Source: Dimorphilus gyrociliatus (taxonomy: Eukaryota > Annelida > Polychaeta > Dinophilidae). Taken from it: a stretch of 56,704 nucleotides of DNA. Below are positions 1 to 12,059 of the stretch, piece after piece; position 1 is the first letter of the stretch; each line of letters begins with the position of its first letter. The notes under the pieces were generated by a model. The model worked only from the letters and a program-made list of their open reading frames with translations, was not told the origin of the DNA and ran no database searches. Where the stretch lies: contig CAJFCJ010000107.1 of the NCBI GenBank assembly GCA_904063045.1, positions 1-56,704 of the forward strand, given 5' to 3'. The translations under genes were made by a program, and so were the position numbers.

Positions 1-2740
1 GAAAAAAGACAAAAGCGAGTTCGCCTAGTGCAAGAATTATGACCGCTTTATTTTTTCATGATTAGGTTTACGAGAGGTAAATAAAACTATAACAAAAGTT
101 GGAGAGGAATTCGAGTAGGAGTGGGAGTGAATTAAAAAAAAACTCTAATAGAGCGTCAGTGGAAAGAGAAAACGCGATAAGGGGACGGATAAGAAGAGGG
201 AGGAAAGGGAAGAGGATTAACGGGAAAAGGATCATTTTCTTGAAAAGAGAAGAGAAGATGGAAAGCAAAGGAAAAAGAAAAAGACTGGAGAGAAAAGAAA
301 AAAATTGTCATCGTTCTAGTTTGGGTCGAAGATTTTATTTTCACGCTTCGTCAGGTCGATTTAGTCGGGAAAAAATGTGGCTTTAAAGTGAAATTTTGTA
401 CGTTTTATTCGGGAGGAGACTGAAATAAATACTATCGCTTCCGATTTATTCAAAGCTTATAAAGCGTAAAAAAATTATATGCATGAGTCATCATCTGCTC
501 GATTTTGTTTTCTAACAATTTCTACATGATCCTACTCGCCAATAAAACATTTATTCAAAATCTTTTACTTTCTTTTATGCTAATCCTCTTTTCTTCTATC
601 TTCTCTCTTCTTCTTCTTCAAGCTATTTTTATTATTACTAGTAGTAGTAGTTTTTTATTTGTCCGATCGTTCTCGTTTCCTTCCTTTCTTCCTAGTCCCC
701 TCCCCGCTCGCCCGTATTCTTTTTATTATTTTATTATACAGTAGTCGGCGCATACACTAGCGTTCGCTTCAATTGTTTCTTCTTGAATCTTGTTCGTGCT
801 GATAATCTTCTAAAAATATCCACTACAAACTATACTTGTGCAGTTTATATATACATTGAAATGTTTGTATTACATTCTTATATATATGTATAGCTGTATA
901 TATATATATATATATATAGATACCTGCATATTTATATCGTCAGTTTCCAATACAAGCTCATTTGCGGGCGATGATAACTTGTTTATGTAAGGTGCCAGTG
1001 CGTGGTAAAGGAATTTGTTCCCACACAGTTTTTATTAATACTTATATCCATTACAAATGTCATCTGATTTACATTTATTGAAAAGCAAAACATGTAACAA
1101 TCGTTTCAATCACTAAATTAACAACACTCTTTCCATACTACAACCATAACCCTAACCCCCTTACTTTTATTCCTTGTGCGAAACAACTTTAAAAGTCAAC
1201 TTTTTTCGCTCCTACCTACACTTTCTTCCCCCAATTTCCTTCTCTTCTATTTTTTTAATTATTCACACACTCCACCACAACTCTCTCTCTCTCCCTCCCT
1301 CCCTCCCTTCTTTCCTTCAATGAACCAAGATATTAGTCGAAGTGAAACAATTATTAAGCTAACCAACTTCATTATTCAACCATACTATACACTCTACAAA
1401 TCATACTTATTACTCTTTTATTGTATCAATCACTGCACAATTTAAAAGATTATTTCAAAGCGTAAGGCAGAACAAGGAGACAGAGTGAGTAACTAGAAGG
1501 ACCAACAGGGAAGAGGGAAGTGGAAGAAGGCGGTAGGGAAAAGGGGAAAGAAGAAAATAGAAGGCCTAAAGATTACTCGGTTGTATATCTGATATTGAAA
1601 TTCGAGTTGAACGTTTACTTTGGTTTTAAATTGTAAAATTAATCAATGTCCTTGCTACAGTTGAAACAAGAAACAGCCAATACGAAACATTTACGGATTC
1701 CGGCTTCTACGTCATTAATTTGACTACAAGAGAAGAGTACAAAGACTTTTTTTCTTTTTTTTACCAATTTAGTTATTAAATAAAAATATATTACTACTGA
1801 CATTTCATATGAACAGCTTTCATATGAGAAGGATTCACTACGCAACGAAATCGAAAAGCATTCAAGACTGAAGAGAGATAAAAAGAAGAGAAGGGACAAG
1901 AGGAAAAGAGTTTGAGAAAGAAGAAAGAAATATTTTATACCTTTATTCATTTGTAAAAGATAACAAACATATTTTTCCTATACACAGAGAAATGTGTTTG
2001 TACGCCTCCTAACCGAATTATAATGAACATAATGAATGTAAATATATTATACATGCAGTTATAAAAGTTCATACGTTCGCACATATAGACTGTATACTGT
2101 ATAGAAAAACGTAACTTTTTTATTATAAGATATTATTCAATGGTTTATTATAATACATTACGCTAATTAGGACAGAAGAGTATGCTCGCTCATTATATTT
2201 AATACAGCAAGTACAGCATATGGGAGGGTGGGAAGGGGGGGGGGCGAATATAATTTGAAATGATAGCTTTGTCTGCTATATATATATATATCGCTAGACA
2301 ATGCATATCGCTTATTGACGTTTATAAACACTAGAAAGACCGATTAAAAGGAGGAAGAGGATGGCAATAAGTGAAAAGTGATGAAAAAAGGCGACGATGA
2401 CTTGTGATTCCTCTCCCTGAGAAACTTATTAATCACCTACGTGATCTAACAACATTGCTGTGTAAATTGCCTTCAAAAACCCTAAATGTTTTATTGAATC
2501 TCTTCCACCCACTCACTCACTTACTGCCGCAATAACTTATTTCGCTAGTTTGCCTATCTGTATAATCTCCTTATGTATTTAATGTAGAGTAGATTTTATA
2601 CGAATGCCCATCAAGAGACATTGACGCTTTCACTTTGTCTTTCTCAGCCCGACTCTCTCTCCCCCCCACCCTCCCCCAATACTTTTCCTCTTCCTTTGTG
2701 CAGAGCTAATAAGCTATTTTATAATAATAAATATGTTAAG
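1..2740. other. Geneless AT-rich chromosomal DNA
   Basis: No ORF here has a recognisable domain or balanced composition. The short open frames are translations of pyrimidine-rich (about 590-730, 1200-1320, 2640-2700) or purine-rich (about 90-300, 1480-1560) stretches. Visible simple sequence includes a TA tract at about 889-918, a short TA run at 2276-2291, a CT-rich tract at 1280-1320 and a G run at about 2231-2244. A degenerate telomeric word (AACCCTAACCC) lies at about 1148-1158. Confidence 0.7.
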
Positions 2741-2742
2741 TA

Positions 2743-3000
2743 TAAAGTGGACGACATGTATATATGGACACCGTAAATTTTGATAGGCCAATTTTTAATT
2801 AACGGTTAAAATTGTTTGTCCTCTGCAAATTAGTATTTTTTGTCTAAATTTATATAGAAAAAGAGTTAAATTGACATAATATTGAAAAAAATTTAAGAAA
2901 ATGATAATATTTTGTGAAGATTATTAGCAAAAATTTTTAATAATTTTCATAAGTTTTTTCTTTATTTGGCCATGTGACATGTTTATTGGAACATTGAGTT
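2743..3000. repeat. Left terminal inverted repeat of the Tc1-like element
   Basis: This arm pairs imperfectly with the right arm near 4,137-4,397. The best conserved part is the inner 45 bp around 2,955-3,000, containing TTTGGCCA and ATGTTTATTGGAACA. The middle of the arm is AT-rich and diverged. Confidence 0.7.
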
Positions 3001-3133
3001 GACATCCGGTTTGACATTCAAATAGACGTCTCAAACAAAAAATTTTTCAACTTTTTTCCTGTTTTAAGTTAAGTTAATTAGTTATTGAATATTAAAAATT
3101 ACTGTACATAATTTATATTGTATTTTTTTAATT

Positions 3134-4121
3134 ATGGTTTGGAGTCAAGATATAAGGGATTTGGTAATCAAGAAATATAGTGAAATAGGCAAATTAAGGG
3201 CAACAGCAAGAGTTTTAGGAATCAATTAGCAACATACTTAAGTATAAGAAGCCAGAACAAGACAATAGGGGAGGTCCGAAGAAGCTTTCCAACAGAGAGA
3301 TAGCGAGGATGAAAAGAATTTTAAAGAAACTGAAAGATAACAAGCAAAGAGTGACAGCAGCAAAGATATTAAAAGAATTAGAAGTAGATGTAAGCATAAG
3401 AACAATACAGAGGGAGCTGAAAAGACAAAATTTCATATATAAAAGAGTCAGACAAAGAACTGATCTCAGCTCCAAAGACTGTAAACACAGAAAAGCATAC
3501 TGCCTCAAAGTTATTAGCAAAAATCTAGACTGGTTTAGGGTTATTTTTACTGATGAGGCTAGGTTTTCGCTAAGTGGACCTGACAATTTTAGGACTTGGA
3601 CCAGTAACAGTGAAAAGGACTTCAGGGTCACAAAAAATATGGGGAGAGGTGGAGTATTGGTGTGGGGGTTGATAACCTCTGACAGCATATTTGAAGTCTG
3701 GAGGATAAGGAGCAAGCTGAATGCTGAAAACTATAGCTTCTTCATTGTTGAAGATGTTCTGCCTGTCATAGAAGAAATTGAGGCAAAAATGGGCAGGCAG
3801 TACGTCTTCCAGCAAGACAATGCTGGCTGTCACACTGCAAGAAAAACAAAAAGGGCCTTTAAAAGCAATAATATCAAGCCCATAGATTGGCCAGCAAGGA
3901 GCCCTGATCTAAATCCAATAGAGAACATGTGGCATCTGACCAAGACACTGGTCTATGATGGTCCACAGTTTGAGACAGAGGATGAACTGTGGGAAAAGAT
4001 TAAGAAATGCTCCTACAAGGTTATCAACAGAAATCCACTCTTGTTGCCAGGCTTATATGGGGGAATGAGCCATAGAATAAGCAAATGTATAGAAAGAGAG
4101 GGTGGGCACATACAAAAGTAG
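3134..4121 (+). pseudogene. Tc1-type DD34E transposase with one frameshift
   Basis: This gene encodes a cut-and-paste transposase of the Tc1 group. The main open frame (3309-4121, 270 codons) carries the DDE catalytic triad: FTDEARF, QQDNAGCH, and SPDLNPIEN with 34 residues between the second D and the E, the Tc1 spacing. The N-terminal helix-turn-helix half starts at an ATG at 3134 (MVWSQDIRDL) in another frame. It hits a stop at about 3226, and the homologous sequence continues one frame over (ISNILKYKK...GGPKKLS), so a single-base change near 3,222-3,226 splits the gene. It could be one sequencing error or early decay. The full span of about 330 codons matches Tc1 family length, and the gene sits alone between the element's inverted repeats. 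Confidence 0.88.
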
Positions 4122-4136
4122 ACCAAAAACTTAACT

Positions 4137-4397
4137 ATTGAACATTGTTCCAATAAACATGTTGCGTGGCCAAATAAGAAAAAAAAATCAGAAAACTATG
4201 GTAATTTCTATAAAAAAAAAAATATGTAAAAACGTACCTAACTGCTGTTTTAAAGAAATTTATATAAAATTGCAAGTTTAACCTATTATTAAACACTAAA
4301 AACATAAAAAAAATAATCTTTTTTCATCACAAAAAAGATTTTTAATATTTGGCTTATAAAAATTTCAGGTGTTCCAACATACCTGTCATCTACTTTA
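4137..4397. repeat. Right terminal inverted repeat of the Tc1-like element
   Basis: This is the reverse-complement partner of the left arm. The inner block (TGTTCCAATAAACATGTTGC) starts 16 bp after the transposase stop codon, and the outer end finishes at the TA at 4398-4399. Confidence 0.7.
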
Positions 4398-4399
4398 TA

Positions 4400-7300
4400 T
4401 GCACTATTGTTTATATAGAGAAGCTTTTAAGTGAGTTGAGCATTGAGTGTTTTGTTCGGTCTATTAATATGTTAAAAAGAGTTTTAATTAGATGGTAATG
4501 CCTTGAATATTTATCATTTTACAACGTAGATAGTAAATATACTTTATCGATTGGCAAGTCAAAGTAAACAAACAAAAGTGAACTTGAAAACAATACAAAA
4601 CAATGAAAAGCTGATTGAAAACTGACTATTTGGCAAACAAATTCTTAAAAGCTCACTTGGTTTAGTTTTGATTTTTACTCATTAATACCTTCGCTCTTCA
4701 TCTTCAGATTAGTTGTCAATTTCCCTTCTCTATCTCCCGCTAATAACCAACTATAACTATAAGCGTGTCTTAAAATTCTGCAGCTCATCCCCTTTCAATG
4801 ATTGCGTTGTTAGTACACTTCCGGATCAAAGTTGATTCTATTACGAGGAGAAGAGGAGATGAGAGAAAGAAAGAAGACGACTAAAACTTCTATTGATAAA
4901 TGTTGATAGGGAGGAAAAAGTTGATTTTGGAATTTAGCAGAGAGGGGCAAAAAGAGAGAATGAAAGAATCATATAGGAAAGGAAATACAGTAAAAAGAGA
5001 ACTACTATACGTTCTAGAATTATTGTTATTTTTAAGATTTTTATTACATTTTTATTATTATTTTTATTATGATTCTTTGAGCACGATCGATTGTAATTAA
5101 AGTCGGATATTTGCCTAGTAACGGAAAAGTTTAACTAGAAAGGAAATGTCGGTTGACTAAACAATCTATTCTCGTATAAGATTCAATTTCAACCTTTTCC
5201 TTCTCCTCTACTGACTAACTTAAAAACTCTTTAAGCTTGTTGTCTAAACGCTTATGAAGCAGTCGAGCTTTAAACGCCCACTTTATTCTCATGCAATAGA
5301 CATATCCTGCAACTTTTTTTTATCCTTATCATTTTTAGAAATTTATCTCCCTGATTAGGCGGCTCGCCTCTTCACTCATTTCCTTTACTCTCTCTCTCTT
5401 TCCCTCCGCTATTTCTCTTGTTTCCTCCTCCAACACAATTTATGAATTATCATCCAAACAATCCCCGCTTAGTTTCTTTAGCGTATGCTTACGTCTATAA
5501 ATAACCAACTCTACCATCTATACTTCGTATATAGAAAACTTTTTCCGATGGCTCTCCACCTCTCTCTCTTTACCTCGACACTTTTTAACTCCGTTTTTTA
5601 TCGCCTGTTTTTTCTCTAAAGCTGTTTTCAAACAACCGTCACTTAATTCAACCCAGATGGATTTTTATAGCAGTGCAAACATGCTCTTTTGTATATTTAT
5701 ATACATAAGCGCCAATAATGCATATTCATATTGTTTTTACACTTGCCACTTTTCTCCGCCTTGTTTCATTAGAAAATGTATTATTGTCATCTGTCTGCTG
5801 TCACGATTTTCAACTTTTATTCTCCTCTCTACCTACCTAGATTTCTAGTATTTTATTCCATTCCGTTCAAGCCGACCGGAAACTGTTACACTTTTAATCA
5901 AATATCGCGCTGATTATCACATAAAGCAAATGTACAGAATATATTCCATTATCAATGATTAATAATAATACGCCAACTTGCGAGTTTTACGCGGGTTTCG
6001 TCTTTCTACGCGCATGCTTATGTGTATGGACTATTTCAGGGTTTCTTCTAAATCTTATAATTCAAAAGAGGAGACTTATTGAACAAATAACCCTGTACTT
6101 TTTCTTCTTGAAAATAACAAATGCAACTGGAAAATGACGTTGTACTTTTAAAAATTACGCTTTGGGCTATGGTTATTTTTACGATATTAGCCTAAATATT
6201 AAAGGATGCTTTATATCCTATATTACTCAACAATATCAGCATCAGCCAATTTTCTTTTCTGAATATAGAAAATAAATGAGCTATCCATCTCTCTTAGCAA
6301 CGTTTATTTTTATCATTCTTATTCTCTTCTCCGCTCTCTTCCGTCGCTCTCTCCTAGTCGCTTCCCTCTCTATTTCTCCCCTTCTCTTCTATACCGTAAT
6401 CCTAATTTTCAATCCTGTCCTATAATATTGTTATGTCTTCCTATAATGTTATATCACTCTCCATTGGTTAATTTACCGCTTATTATTGCTTTATGCTAAT
6501 ATCACTAAGACTGTTATTATCTTTTTATTTATTTGTTTATTCAAGTTACTAATTCATACTCCTACTCAGGCCATTTAATCGCATTTCCTGATTGGAAAAT
6601 TAATATATGTTACCATTCTAACCCCACAACTTTTTCTCGGCGGTTTGAAATAATTGCTTTTGCGTATTCTTTTAACCCTGAGCCTAATCACGTGGAACAA
6701 ACTCTTCTCTATTCCTTTACGCGTTGGCTCTATTTCGCTGTTAGTCTGTTTATTAAATTCGAATATAAATTCAATTTCGCTTTCAACCGATTTTTAAATA
6801 CTCGGTAAGCAGTGACGATTTTTTTTTATAGGTAAACCGTAACCTATTCCTAACCGCTAATGTGATGCAATTTACTATTTTTATACACACCGTACATAAC
6901 AAGCTAACATCATACAAGCCGGGCAAGTAGATAATACAGCTTACTCTTTTCATTATGGTTATTAGCCGGCATAAACTTACCAAAGTGAAACAAATTAAAT
7001 TGATAAATCCTTACGAGTTTCATACATCTACATAACTCTCTGCTCTGAGTTTCATCTCCTCCAACTCCTTTGTAACCCTAACCCTAACCAAATACGAATT
7101 GATCCCGCTCTTATAGCATTACAAAGAAAAGATTGCTAACCATTTCTAATAATCAGTCATTGATGTTTGATTCAAAAATAAACACAAGGATCACAATGGT
7201 TCTTCAAATGCAAATCATCGTCGTCGGTCCCTATTGTACATGAAAGAAACAAGCTAACTGGTGTATAGTTAACCTTATCTCATTACAACGTTTTTTTTTC

Positions 7301-9872
7301 TTACTCAATTAAAACTACGCGCGTCTGACAATTTATATTACGAATTTCAATTCTCCACCATCGATGCGCATTAGTCGGAGGTTATATCTTAAAATTCTAT
7401 AGTTATTTCTGTCATTTCATAACACTCATTTAGTGTCTGTATTTCATTTAGATTAATAATCTAGCGAATGTTGTGATGTGTAGCTTTTTCTTCATCCTTT
7501 TCTTATTTACACAAGAAAATATAGTTACAAATGTTGACATACGCGCTAGTTTATATTTCTCCACTGTCCACTTGGTCAGTAGGTTCAGGAGTGCTATGTA
7601 ACCTGAAAAATAATAGGCCTATAGTGTCAGTGCGCTAAGACATTAAGCACGCGTCCTCCTAGCAGCTTTGTAACTTGAAAGTTTAATGCTTATGTACTCT
7701 CGTTAACAAACATCGAATTAACTACTAACATATTGCAGGTTGATTGGAAATGAGCTTTCCCCTTGGAAATTTCCAGTATTATCCGCCGAAAAAAACAAAT
7801 TTAATAGAATTAATAAAACTCACCTTTGAAGAAATATCATTCTATTTTCGTATAACATTCGTTAACATCACAAGCATTTCGAGAAGGCAAAACGCATATC
7901 GCCTAATATTGATTGATAGTCATTAGCCTAATTTTCCAACAATATATTAAAGATCAATATATCTATTGTTTCATTCATTCATTTATTGTTAATTGAACAT
8001 CAAACCGGCTATACCGTTATATTAACCTCCCTTTAGCTAGTCATGAAATTCTTATTTAAGCAAGAGATAAAAATCTAGCTTGTGTTCTATTTCAGTGATG
8101 AATAAGCCTTTTAAATAAACTTTATTTTTAGAAACATAATTCTAATTGAACTTGAAACTAAGTTTGTTTCAATTCAAGTGAAATGGAAATGAAATAAAAA
8201 ACGGTTACGCTATATATAACTTTTAAAAAATTAAATACACGAATTTCTAGTTCATAAACGAAGTTATATCACATGATAGATAGATAAACAAACAGCAGCA
8301 ATGCGGAATGCTAAACTTACGTTGTTTTTCATTAATTATTTCTCTCTCCCCCTACCTCGGTGTCTTTCTTTTTACAACTTTTTTTCTAAACACTAAACAG
8401 TACAACTAGCTTTTTTTTTTTATTTCAATAGAGTACAACTAAATGATTTATAAGTCTAACCCTAACTCTTTCGTTTTTGTTAATAGACCATACTAAACAG
8501 AGAGCACTTTTTATCAAAAGTAAAAAATCTCCAACCTAAATAAATTGTAATGACTCAACTCAATTAAATGCCTCCTATCTATATTTAAACAATACAATCT
8601 TTTTTGCTAACCTACAGTATAAATAATGAACAAGCTTTTGTTTTGTTAAAAAGTCCAACTTTTCGGCAGAATAACTTTAAAGAAAGGAAATATCAACCAT
8701 CCAATAATTTCCACCTCAATACCTCGATTACGTTTTTATACACTTGCATTTCCCTTATGAAATCACTGAAATCATTTTTTATGTTTTTCACTTCACCAAC
8801 TTCCGCTTTACATTGTTTTTATAAATTGACCAACTAAACAGCTTATAATGCCAACCGCCAAATAGCCTATTGATGTTTGCTTGGAAACAGAAAATTCTCT
8901 GAATTGAAAATGTACAAAAAAATGTTGAATATTCTCTAGAGATAAATTATAAATAAATCAACTTTATAGCAAAAAACTTCCCCACTTCAAAGGGCTTACA
9001 ATAGCATTCGGTTGTTCCTAAAAAAAAGTCACCCTAAACTTTTTTAATAAGTTTTTATCAAAAGCAAATGAATGAAAAAAGTTAAATAACCATGAGCAAA
9101 TTAGACATGTCTGTTATTCAAAGATTTCAATATCTAATATAGTTGATTTTTGACATGAAAATATTTATAAATAGAAAATAAACTAACCCATCCTCATTAT
9201 AAAAAGAGTATAAAATGTACATACTCATTTCAACATAATTATTTCCTTTCATATACTTTCAATACAACTGCTCAAACCTCACAATAATTTTGGTTCTTTC
9301 ACAAATAATCATGAATTTCAACGATATATGACTTATCATGACTAACATCCATACTTTGTCTTTATTCGCTTTATTCTTTATTTCTATAGTATTTCATGCC
9401 TCATTTAAATATGTTGAATATTATTCTTTTTCATTAATTTCAACCAGCTCAAAGAATACAATTACAAACGCATTTCTAAACTGTCCACTATTGGGACAGT
9501 TGGCAATACAATTATACTGATGAGCTGAAATTTTTAACTTGATTTCCAATACCATTATTGTTTTAAGCTGTAAACAATAGATGGCGTCTGTTAGGGCTTT
9601 CTTTTGACTTTGTCAAAAAAGACAAACAGAATTCTCCCATTTTAAAGAAGCAGTTAAAGAAAAACTAAGAAAAAAGGCTATTCAGTTTCTACTACGTTGT
9701 TTAGAAAGGTGAGAGGTTTCCTAACCCTGAAAGTAAATACTTCTCTTTAGATGCTTATATCTTTTATAAAGATTCTTATCATGTTAAAGTGTGGGTAAAG
9801 TAGTAAATATAACCCTAAATTAAAATGTTGGTGTAAATTAGAGGATGGGTTTGTAAAAGGTTTTTTGACTTA
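4400..9872. other. Geneless AT-rich chromosomal DNA
   Basis: I see no gene in this stretch. The open frames (for example 5657-5848, 6533-6808, 8604-8837) are short and phenylalanine- or serine-rich, lack domains and are typical of AT-rich noncoding DNA. Pyrimidine-rich patches occur near 5,340-5,420, 5,560-5,600 and 6,270-6,390. Confidence 0.65.
7073..7089. repeat. Short interstitial telomeric repeat (C strand)
   Basis: About 2.5 units of CCCTAA (TAACCCTAACCCTAACC) are embedded in otherwise non-telomeric sequence. A similar but shorter word occurs at about 8457-8466. Confidence 0.75.
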
Positions 9873-10297
9873 GTTTTTGGGAAGCAGTCAAAGAAAAAAT
9901 ACACCAAAATCGACATTTGAAACAATTTCTATTAGAAGAAAATTTTTTGAACTCTATATTTTTTTCAACATATTTGACATACCACAGTTTTGTCCTCTCT
10001 AATATTATTTTAAAAATTCGAAAATCAATGTTAAATTATAAGGGTTAGGGTTAGGGTTAGGGTTTGCAAAGGGTTTTTTTTTTTGATTAAATCAAAAAAG
10101 AGAAACAGGATTCTCACATTTCAAGAGTCCCAGTTGATTTTGGGAAGCAGTCAAAGAAAAAATACACCAAAATCGACGTTTAAAACAATTTCCAACAGAA
10201 AAAATTTTTCAAAAAATTTTCAAAAATTTTTTTCTTAAATTTTTTCCTACCTACTTGACCTACCGTGGTTTCGTCCCCCTCTCTATTAAATTTTAAA
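9873..10297. repeat. Two copies of a 140-160 bp dispersed repeat flanking a telomeric motif
   Basis: The block starting TTTTGGGAAGCAGTCAAAG occurs at about 9875 and again at about 10139. Each copy continues through ATACACCAAAATCGAC, a poorly conserved AT-rich middle, and a tail reading roughly TTTGACATACCACAGTTT against CTTGACCTACCGTGGTTT. A related preceding block (TCAAAAAAGA...AACAG.ATTCTC) is at 9612-9640 and 10091-10115. No coding capacity is seen. Confidence 0.65.
10041..10065. repeat. Interstitial telomeric repeat (G strand)
   Basis: Four TTAGGG-type units lie between the two copies of the dispersed repeat, about 1.9 kb inside the main telomeric tract. Confidence 0.85.
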
Positions 10298-10951
10298 CCT
10301 GGGACTCTTCAGGGTCTACTAAGCTACATGAAAGAGAGGTTTGAGAAACTTAATAAGAAGTTTCTCTCCAGATTTTTGATTTATTTATTTGTTTGTTGAT
10401 AAAGATTCTTGTGGAGTAAAATTTGGAATTAAATTAAAAAATAATTAAAAATAAAAAATAAAAATAAGAAACCAAGATAGTTTAGAACTTTTTAAATTAA
10501 CAAGTTATTAAAGAAAGCATCTATGGACTTGAATTAAAGTGTAAGGAATAAATAACAGTAAATTGAGGGGATATCTATACTGACAGTTTGGAGAAACAGC
10601 AAAGACTGAAAAAACAAAAATTGCAGGCCTAAAAAATAAGAAAAGTATTATAGAATAAAATAAAATAAGTTGGGTAAATAGTGTCAGCCAGGATTGGAAT
10701 AACAATAAAAGTTGAAATAAAAGTAAAATTAAAAATAAAATTAAAAAATAGAAAATTCAAGATTCAAAAAGTGGAAAAATAAAAGTATGAATTGTATTAT
10801 TATTTAAGACTAGTTGATGAATTAAGTATGTGTAAAGGAATTGGTGTATAGGGAGGTTGAGTAGTTGAAAATATATAGAATAAGTGAGTGTAAATGAATG
10901 ACATGTGAAAAATATGTTGTATTATGTAGAAAGTATGGTTAATTTATTTTA
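10298..10951. other. Geneless AT-rich DNA
   Basis: Very AT-rich sequence with runs such as AAAATAAAAATAAAAATAAG near 10,440-10,470 and 10,720-10,750. No coding or structured feature was recognised. Confidence 0.6.
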
Positions 10952-11541
10952 TTTCCCAACATTCATTTAGTTTGCCCAGTGATTAGTTGTTCTGGCTAAT
11001 GAATGGATTGGAAAGGAAATTTGGATAATTACTATTTGTCTGCCTATATATTGTTTGTAATGAATAATATAAGTATTTGGGAAGATATTAGGATTCCTCA
11101 TTCTTTTTTTGAATTTTGCATTTGATTTGTTTGATTTAAGAATGGAAGGAACCTGTGGTGTTTAGTATTATTGTTTGTAAAAAGTCTTTTTTCCAACATT
11201 CATTTCATGAGTCCCTGATAGTTTGTTATGGGCTAATGAATGGATTGGAAATAGTGTTAATGTAGCTAATGTGAAGTATGTAAGAGAAGTGTTGAGGGTG
11301 TTGGATAAATTTTAAAACATAATTAGGTAATTTAGATGGGAGAAAAAGTTAGTGCAAATTGTAAAAATCATCATTATTTATAGATGATAGGTTGATGTTT
11401 GTTATTTGAGTGGTATGAATATACTTGCAACTGCATGTGGTAGAAGTTAAAAAACTGTTTTTATGTATGAGCTTTTTTCCAACATTCATTTAGTTGTTCC
11501 AAAGATATAAGATTGATTTTGGCTAATGAATGGATTGGAAA
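10952..11541. repeat. Three hairpin-forming repeats in a degenerate tandem array
   Basis: Three copies of an inverted repeat occur at 10952-11014, 11190-11251 and 11476-11541. Each has a left arm close to TTTCCAACATTCATTTAG and a right arm CTAATGAATGGATTGGAAA, enclosing a variable loop of about 25 nt. Starts are spaced 238 and 286 bp apart. Arms are conserved while loops and spacers differ, so the hairpin seems to be the maintained part. It could be a MITE-like array, a structured noncoding RNA or a subtelomeric satellite; the sequence alone does not decide. Confidence 0.7.
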
Positions 11542-11856
11542 AAATATGTGAGTTGTTGGGTTCAGTGTAATTTTAAAATTTGTGGAATGTTTTGATGTAA
11601 ATTATTGTGAAGTTTATATGGGAAATTGAAGAAAAAATAATGATTTTCTGATTTTTGCTTAAGAATCAAGGGTTAGATATTTGAGCTTTTTAAAGGGTCT
11701 TAACAAATTTATAACTGAGAGAAATTTTGTAATTTTTAGAATTACAAAAGATTTGAAAAAAATTTTGAAAAAAAGTATCAAATCAGCAAACATTTATACA
11801 TCTAACAAAAGGTATACATAATACTAATCACTTTTACACCTTATTAAAACCTAGTT

Positions 11857-11933
11857 AATACCAAAGTAAATACCAAAATTAACACAAAAGTTAATAACAA
11901 AATTAGTACCAAAATTAAGACCAAAATTAAGAC
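11857..11933. repeat. 12-bp minisatellite abutting the telomeric tract
   Basis: Six consecutive imperfect 12-mers with consensus AATACCAAAATT end in a partial unit (AAGAC) that is directly followed by AGGGTTAGGG. This is the last chromosomal sequence before the telomeric repeats. Confidence 0.8.
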
Positions 11934-12034
11934 AGGGTTAGGGTTAGGTTAGGGTTAGGGTTAGGGTTAGGGTTAGGGTTAGGGTTAGGGTTAGGGTTAG
12001 GTTAGGGTTAGGTTAGGTTAGGGTTAGGGTTTAG
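11934..12034. repeat. Telomeric TTAGGG tract at the chromosome/PLE boundary
   Basis: About 100 bp of TTAGGG units interspersed with TTAGG variants. The G-rich strand reads 5' to 3' toward increasing coordinates, so the chromosome body is on the left and the terminus would be on the right. The tract merges into the reverse complement of the PLE-B 3' end (degenerate GGTTTAGG, GGTTAGGA, then GGCCACTCAC). Confidence 0.93.
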
Positions 12035-12059
12035 GTTTGGTTAGGATTGGGGCCACTCA

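Larger units (their letters stand above)
2741..4399 (+). mobile_element. Tc1/mariner-family DNA transposon with long inverted repeats
   Basis: The element is about 1.66 kb and is bounded by TA on both sides, as expected for Tc1/mariner insertion. Its ends form long imperfect inverted repeats: TATAAAGTGGACGACATG at the left matches the reverse complement of the right end (TATAAAGTAGATGACAGG). A second, better conserved block (TTTGGCCA...ACATGTTTATTGGAACA) lies inside each end, near 2,965 and 4,180. The arms span roughly 250 bp each, long for a Tc1 element. One transposase gene lies between them. Confidence 0.85.

Noticed and set aside
505-1950. Open frames at 505-744, 1176-1445 and 1639-1950
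   Set aside because: They translate pyrimidine- or purine-rich low-complexity DNA into Phe/Ser/Leu-rich peptides with no domain or believable composition.
5657-9520. Short open frames such as 5657-5848, 6533-6808 and 8604-8837
   Set aside because: Under about 90 codons, without motifs, and as frequent as expected in AT-rich DNA.
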